From Neorhizobium populisoli (lineage in GTDB: Bacteria; Pseudomonadota; Alphaproteobacteria; Rhizobiales; Rhizobiaceae): a stretch of DNA of 64,000 bases. The notes under the pieces were generated by a model. It was not told the DNA's origin. It did no database searches and was given only the letters and a program-made list of their open reading frames with translations. Below are positions 61,483 through 64,000 of the stretch, piece by piece (the first letter of the stretch is position 1; each line of letters begins with the position of its first letter). The stretch spans positions 186,001-250,000 of the forward strand of contig NZ_JAHYCB010000008.1 in the NCBI RefSeq assembly GCF_019430945.1, read 5' to 3'. A program made the translations under genes and the position numbers.

Positions 61483-62391
61483 GTGAAAAACCTCAGTCAT
61501 TTCGATCTCAACGGTTTGATGCTGTTCTACGAAACCGTTAATGCCCGAAGCATCAACAAGGCATCGCAACTCCTGGGCATTCCGAAATCGACGATAAGCC
61601 GACGACTGCGGAGCCTTGAAGGCCATTTCAACTCGGCGCTTTTGAAGCGAGGGTCACAGTCTCTGGGTCTCACGGAAAGCGGTCAGGCACTTTATCGGCG
61701 ATGTGAGCACATCGCCGATGAACTTGAGAAAGCCGACCTTCAAACCTCCCGCATCCAGTATGAGCTCTCGGGCGTTCTTCGGGTCAGCATGCCGACCTTC
61801 TTTGTTGAATGGGTTTCCGAGGCAATCGCCGAATTCGCACGCCTCCACCCTGCCGTCTGCCTCGAAATCGAGGCACATAATCGCCATGTGAGCGTGGCTG
61901 ACGAGCCGTTCGACGTGGCGATCCATTTCGGGAAACCAGCGGAGACGTTCAACCCCACCCGCAATCTGATCGAGCTGCCCCGCAGCTTCTACGCCGCACC
62001 CGATTACATAGCAAATCATGGTTCTCCGCTGAGATATCTCGATCTGTCGTCTCACCAACTGATCGTGCATCAATTTCAAATGCGGGACAGGGTTTTCCCC
62101 TGGTTGATGGGCCATGGAGAGAATTCGGCGCATATAATTCCGCGCGCGGTTGCCAACAATGCGATCATGGTTCGCGACTTCGTTGTTCGAGGGCTCGGAA
62201 TCGGGCTTATGCCAGACATCATGTGCCACCAAGCCCTCAAAGCGGGAGAGCTCACGAGGCTCGAGCTCGATTGGGACTGCCCGCCGTTGCTGACATCAGC
62301 GACTTATCTCGCTCGAGATTATGCCCCAAGGAAGGTCAGGGCGTTCCTCGACCACGTTGCTGAGAGCCTCCATAAGCAAATCGCGATCTAA
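61483..62391 (+). CDS. LysR-type transcriptional regulator
   Basis: 302 residues from GTG 61483 with GGGAGG eight bases upstream (a GTG at 61,462 is possible). N-terminal HTH LNGLMLFYETVNARSINKASQLLGIPKSTISRRLRSLE and a C-terminal effector domain of the type seen in AaeR/DmlR-like regulators. It precedes the tripartite-tricarboxylate binding protein on the same strand and probably controls that uptake and ligase pathway. Confidence 0.85.
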   Translation: MKNLSHFDLNGLMLFYETVNARSINKASQLLGIPKSTISRRLRSLEGHFNSALLKRGSQSLGLTESGQALYRRCEHIADELEKADLQTSRIQYELSGVLRVSMPTFFVEWVSEAIAEFARLHPAVCLEIEAHNRHVSVADEPFDVAIHFGKPAETFNPTRNLIELPRSFYAAPDYIANHGSPLRYLDLSSHQLIVHQFQMRDRVFPWLMGHGENSAHIIPRAVANNAIMVRDFVVRGLGIGLMPDIMCHQALKAGELTRLELDWDCPPLLTSATYLARDYAPRKVRAFLDHVAESLHKQIAI

Positions 62392-62588
62392 ATTCGGTTC
62401 CGGCCTGTTCCAAATTTGGCACCCCCCTTTCCGATAGCAGGCTCTGGCGGGCGACCGTGTGCTTGTTATGGTAGCGAGCACGGCATCTTGATCGAGTGGG
62501 AGGCTTGATAGCTGCCGAGGGAGAGACCCACGACGCGCGCTTTGCGCGCGCCGGGGAACTGCCAGAAACGGAGCAAGGGAGGAAGAGC

Positions 62589-63557
62589 ATGCTTCTACGT
62601 CGAATATTCCTAGCGCTATCAGTTGCGGGAATGACCTCAGCAGCCGCGTTTGCCCAGCAGGCCGCCTATCCGACCAACACGATCACGCTTGTCACTGGAT
62701 TTCCGGCCGGATCGGGTTCAGACATCCTCGTTCGATACTTTGGCAAGGAGCTCCAGTCGCTGGCGAAGCAGACCGTCATCGTCGAGAACAAGGCGGGCGC
62801 AGCCGGAAACATCGCCGCAGAATACGTCGCGCGATCCAAGCCGGACGGATACAACATCTATGTCCACGCAGCCAGCTCCGTCGCGGCAAACATGCACCTG
62901 TTCAAGAAGCCCCCGCTCGACGTTGCGAAAGACCTCCAGATCGCCGCGACGATCAACCAGCAGGCGTTTATGTTGATCGTTCCGGTCACCAGCCCTTTCA
63001 AGAACGTCGCCGAACTTGTGAACGGGATGACGGAGAAAGGTGACAAGGGAAGTTATGCCCAGTCAAATACGACAGGGCGGGTTATGGGCAGAATGTTCAC
63101 CGATGCGACGAAGCTCCAGACTGTAGCGATCTCCTACAAGACTGACACCGATATCCTCAACGACCTTCAAAGCGGCGTGATCGATTTCGCGATGATGAAC
63201 CCGGTTTTTGCGCTGGCGCAGGTCCGTGAGGGACGCGCACGCATCCTCGCCGTCAGCACGCCCGAACGGCTAAAAGCAGCTCCGGACTATCCGACCTTCG
63301 CAGAAGCGGGGATACCCGATCTCGTGATGCTGAGCTGGTTTGCCGCCATGGTCCCTGCGGCGACGCCACGACCCGTCATCGATCAGATCAATGCCTACTT
63401 CAAGGAAATTCTGGCTAAGCCCGAGACCGTCAAGTTTCTGACGGAAAATGGCGGCGATCCATTCATAACCAGTCCGCAAGAGGGTCAGCAGCTTTTGGTA
63501 AAACAGGTCGAAGACTGGGCGCGTTACGTGAAGATGGCAGGCATCGAACCGCAATGA
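62589..63557 (+). CDS. Tripartite tricarboxylate transporter (Bug family) binding protein
   Basis: 322 residues from ATG 62589 with GGAGG upstream. A Sec signal peptide (first 22 residues, cut after AFA) precedes a Bug-family fold: ITLVTGFPAGSGSDILVR near 33, VIVENKAGAAGNIAAEYVA near 60, and a late GGDPFITSP. Bug proteins bind carboxylates or aromatic acids. No TctA/TctB membrane genes are in view; they may lie beyond the window or elsewhere. The acyl-CoA synthetase follows 31 bases on, suggesting an imported acid activated with CoA. Confidence 0.87.
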   Translation: MLLRRIFLALSVAGMTSAAAFAQQAAYPTNTITLVTGFPAGSGSDILVRYFGKELQSLAKQTVIVENKAGAAGNIAAEYVARSKPDGYNIYVHAASSVAANMHLFKKPPLDVAKDLQIAATINQQAFMLIVPVTSPFKNVAELVNGMTEKGDKGSYAQSNTTGRVMGRMFTDATKLQTVAISYKTDTDILNDLQSGVIDFAMMNPVFALAQVREGRARILAVSTPERLKAAPDYPTFAEAGIPDLVMLSWFAAMVPAATPRPVIDQINAYFKEILAKPETVKFLTENGGDPFITSPQEGQQLLVKQVEDWARYVKMAGIEPQ

Positions 63558-63588
63558 TTGCAATCGTAACGATGCCGGGCCATTCTGT

Positions 63589-64000
63589 ATGAGCGACGAT
63601 CCACTGTCTCCTTTTGGCCGAATGGATGTCGTCTCGCTGTTGCGAGAGCGGGCGGCGACTATCCCTAATCACCCGATGCTGATCTGGGTACCGGGTGAAG
63701 GTCCGGAAACAACCTGGACCTACACTTCTTTTGCCGAGGAAACCTCCCGCATCGCGGGTGGCTTGGCCGCCCGAGGGATACAAAAAGGTGATCGTGTCCT
63801 TGTTCACCTGGAAAACTGCCCAGAGGCCTTGCTAGCCCGGTTCGCCTGCGCCTGGCTCGGTGCAATCTGTGTAGCCACGAACGCAATGGCCGCGGGACCG
63901 GAATTGGCAAGCCTGGCTGAAACTACGGCTCCCCGGGCCGCGATCACGCAGCCCAAGTTAGCGGATCTTGTTTCCACTCATGTGCCGGATCTCGATTGGA
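63589..64000 (+). CDS. AMP-binding acyl-CoA synthetase, 3' end beyond the right edge
   Basis: Open from ATG 63589 to the edge, 137 codons. The N-terminal pattern of ANL-superfamily ligases is clear: TWTYTSFAEETSRIAGGLAARGIQKGDRVLVHLENCPE, then FACAWLGAICVATN. The AMP-binding loop lies beyond the window. It should activate the acid taken up through the Bug protein. Domain assignment is firm; substrate unknown. Confidence 0.82.
   Translation, partial: MSDDPLSPFGRMDVVSLLRERAATIPNHPMLIWVPGEGPETTWTYTSFAEETSRIAGGLAARGIQKGDRVLVHLENCPEALLARFACAWLGAICVATNAMAAGPELASLAETTAPRAAITQPKLADLVSTHVPDLDW

Overview
The window looks like a catabolic replicon, plasmid or chromid, of a Rhizobiales bacterium close to Rhizobium/Agrobacterium. 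The evidence is a GTTC-N7-GTTC alphaproteobacterial SOS box in front of dinB, a 3' fragment of the error-prone polymerase gene dnaE2, opine-type dehydrogenase and oxidase genes, and five ABC uptake systems, each with its own repressor or activator. No rRNA, tRNA, CRISPR array, replication or conjugation gene was seen.

Region 1 (1-12,300) is an accessory, defence-like island. On the minus strand lie an unrecognised gene cut by the left edge, a TIR-like nucleotide-binding protein and a poly-gamma-glutamate-hydrolase-like protein. Divergent from these is a tight four-gene plus-strand operon: a helical protein of unknown function, a QueC-like PP-loop enzyme with an intact zinc site, an XRE-ImmA/IrrE metallopeptidase regulator and a PIN-like nuclease. 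A promoter overlapped by TGACAT repeats precedes it. This operon is the best candidate for an undescribed system. It is followed by dinB, by a retron (PRTase/winged-helix effector, candidate msr-msd RNA, reverse transcriptase), by the dnaE2 remnant, and by a DUF3800 gene with a terminator-like palindrome in its leader.

Region 2 (12,867-35,268) holds two sugar-conjugate cassettes. Each combines a SIS-domain protein, a sugar-kinase-like protein, a ROK repressor and a complete CUT1 ABC importer. Cassette A adds a class III aminotransferase (phospho-lyase type), a small-molecule kinase and an SDR. Cassette B adds an amidohydrolase, an aldose-epimerase-like protein and a gamma-glutamyltransferase homologue. 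Three near-identical 25-bp palindromes sit on the three promoters of cassette B and probably bind its ROK repressor.

Region 3 (35,524-49,396) starts with an MNT-HEPN protein and continues with an opine-type locus: a family 5 binding protein, a LysR regulator, and an operon of opine-oxidase-like flavoproteins and a 2Fe-2S subunit, oligopeptide-type permeases and ATPase, an octopine/nopaline dehydrogenase family enzyme and an MmgE/PrpD protein.

Region 4 (49,414-61,430) carries, on the minus strand, DeoR regulator - binding protein - two ATPases - two permeases - glycerophosphodiesterase - inositol-monophosphatase-like phosphatase. This is the gene order of the agrocinopine (acc) operon of nopaline Ti plasmids. 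A Na/Pi-cotransporter homologue is divergent from it. It shares a 16-bp motif with the DeoR promoter and has a structured leader. A DUF4432 gene, an intact Nudix gene and a broken Nudix paralogue flank the block.

Region 5 (61,483-64,000) has a LysR regulator, a tripartite-tricarboxylate (Bug) binding protein and the start of an acyl-CoA synthetase cut by the right edge.
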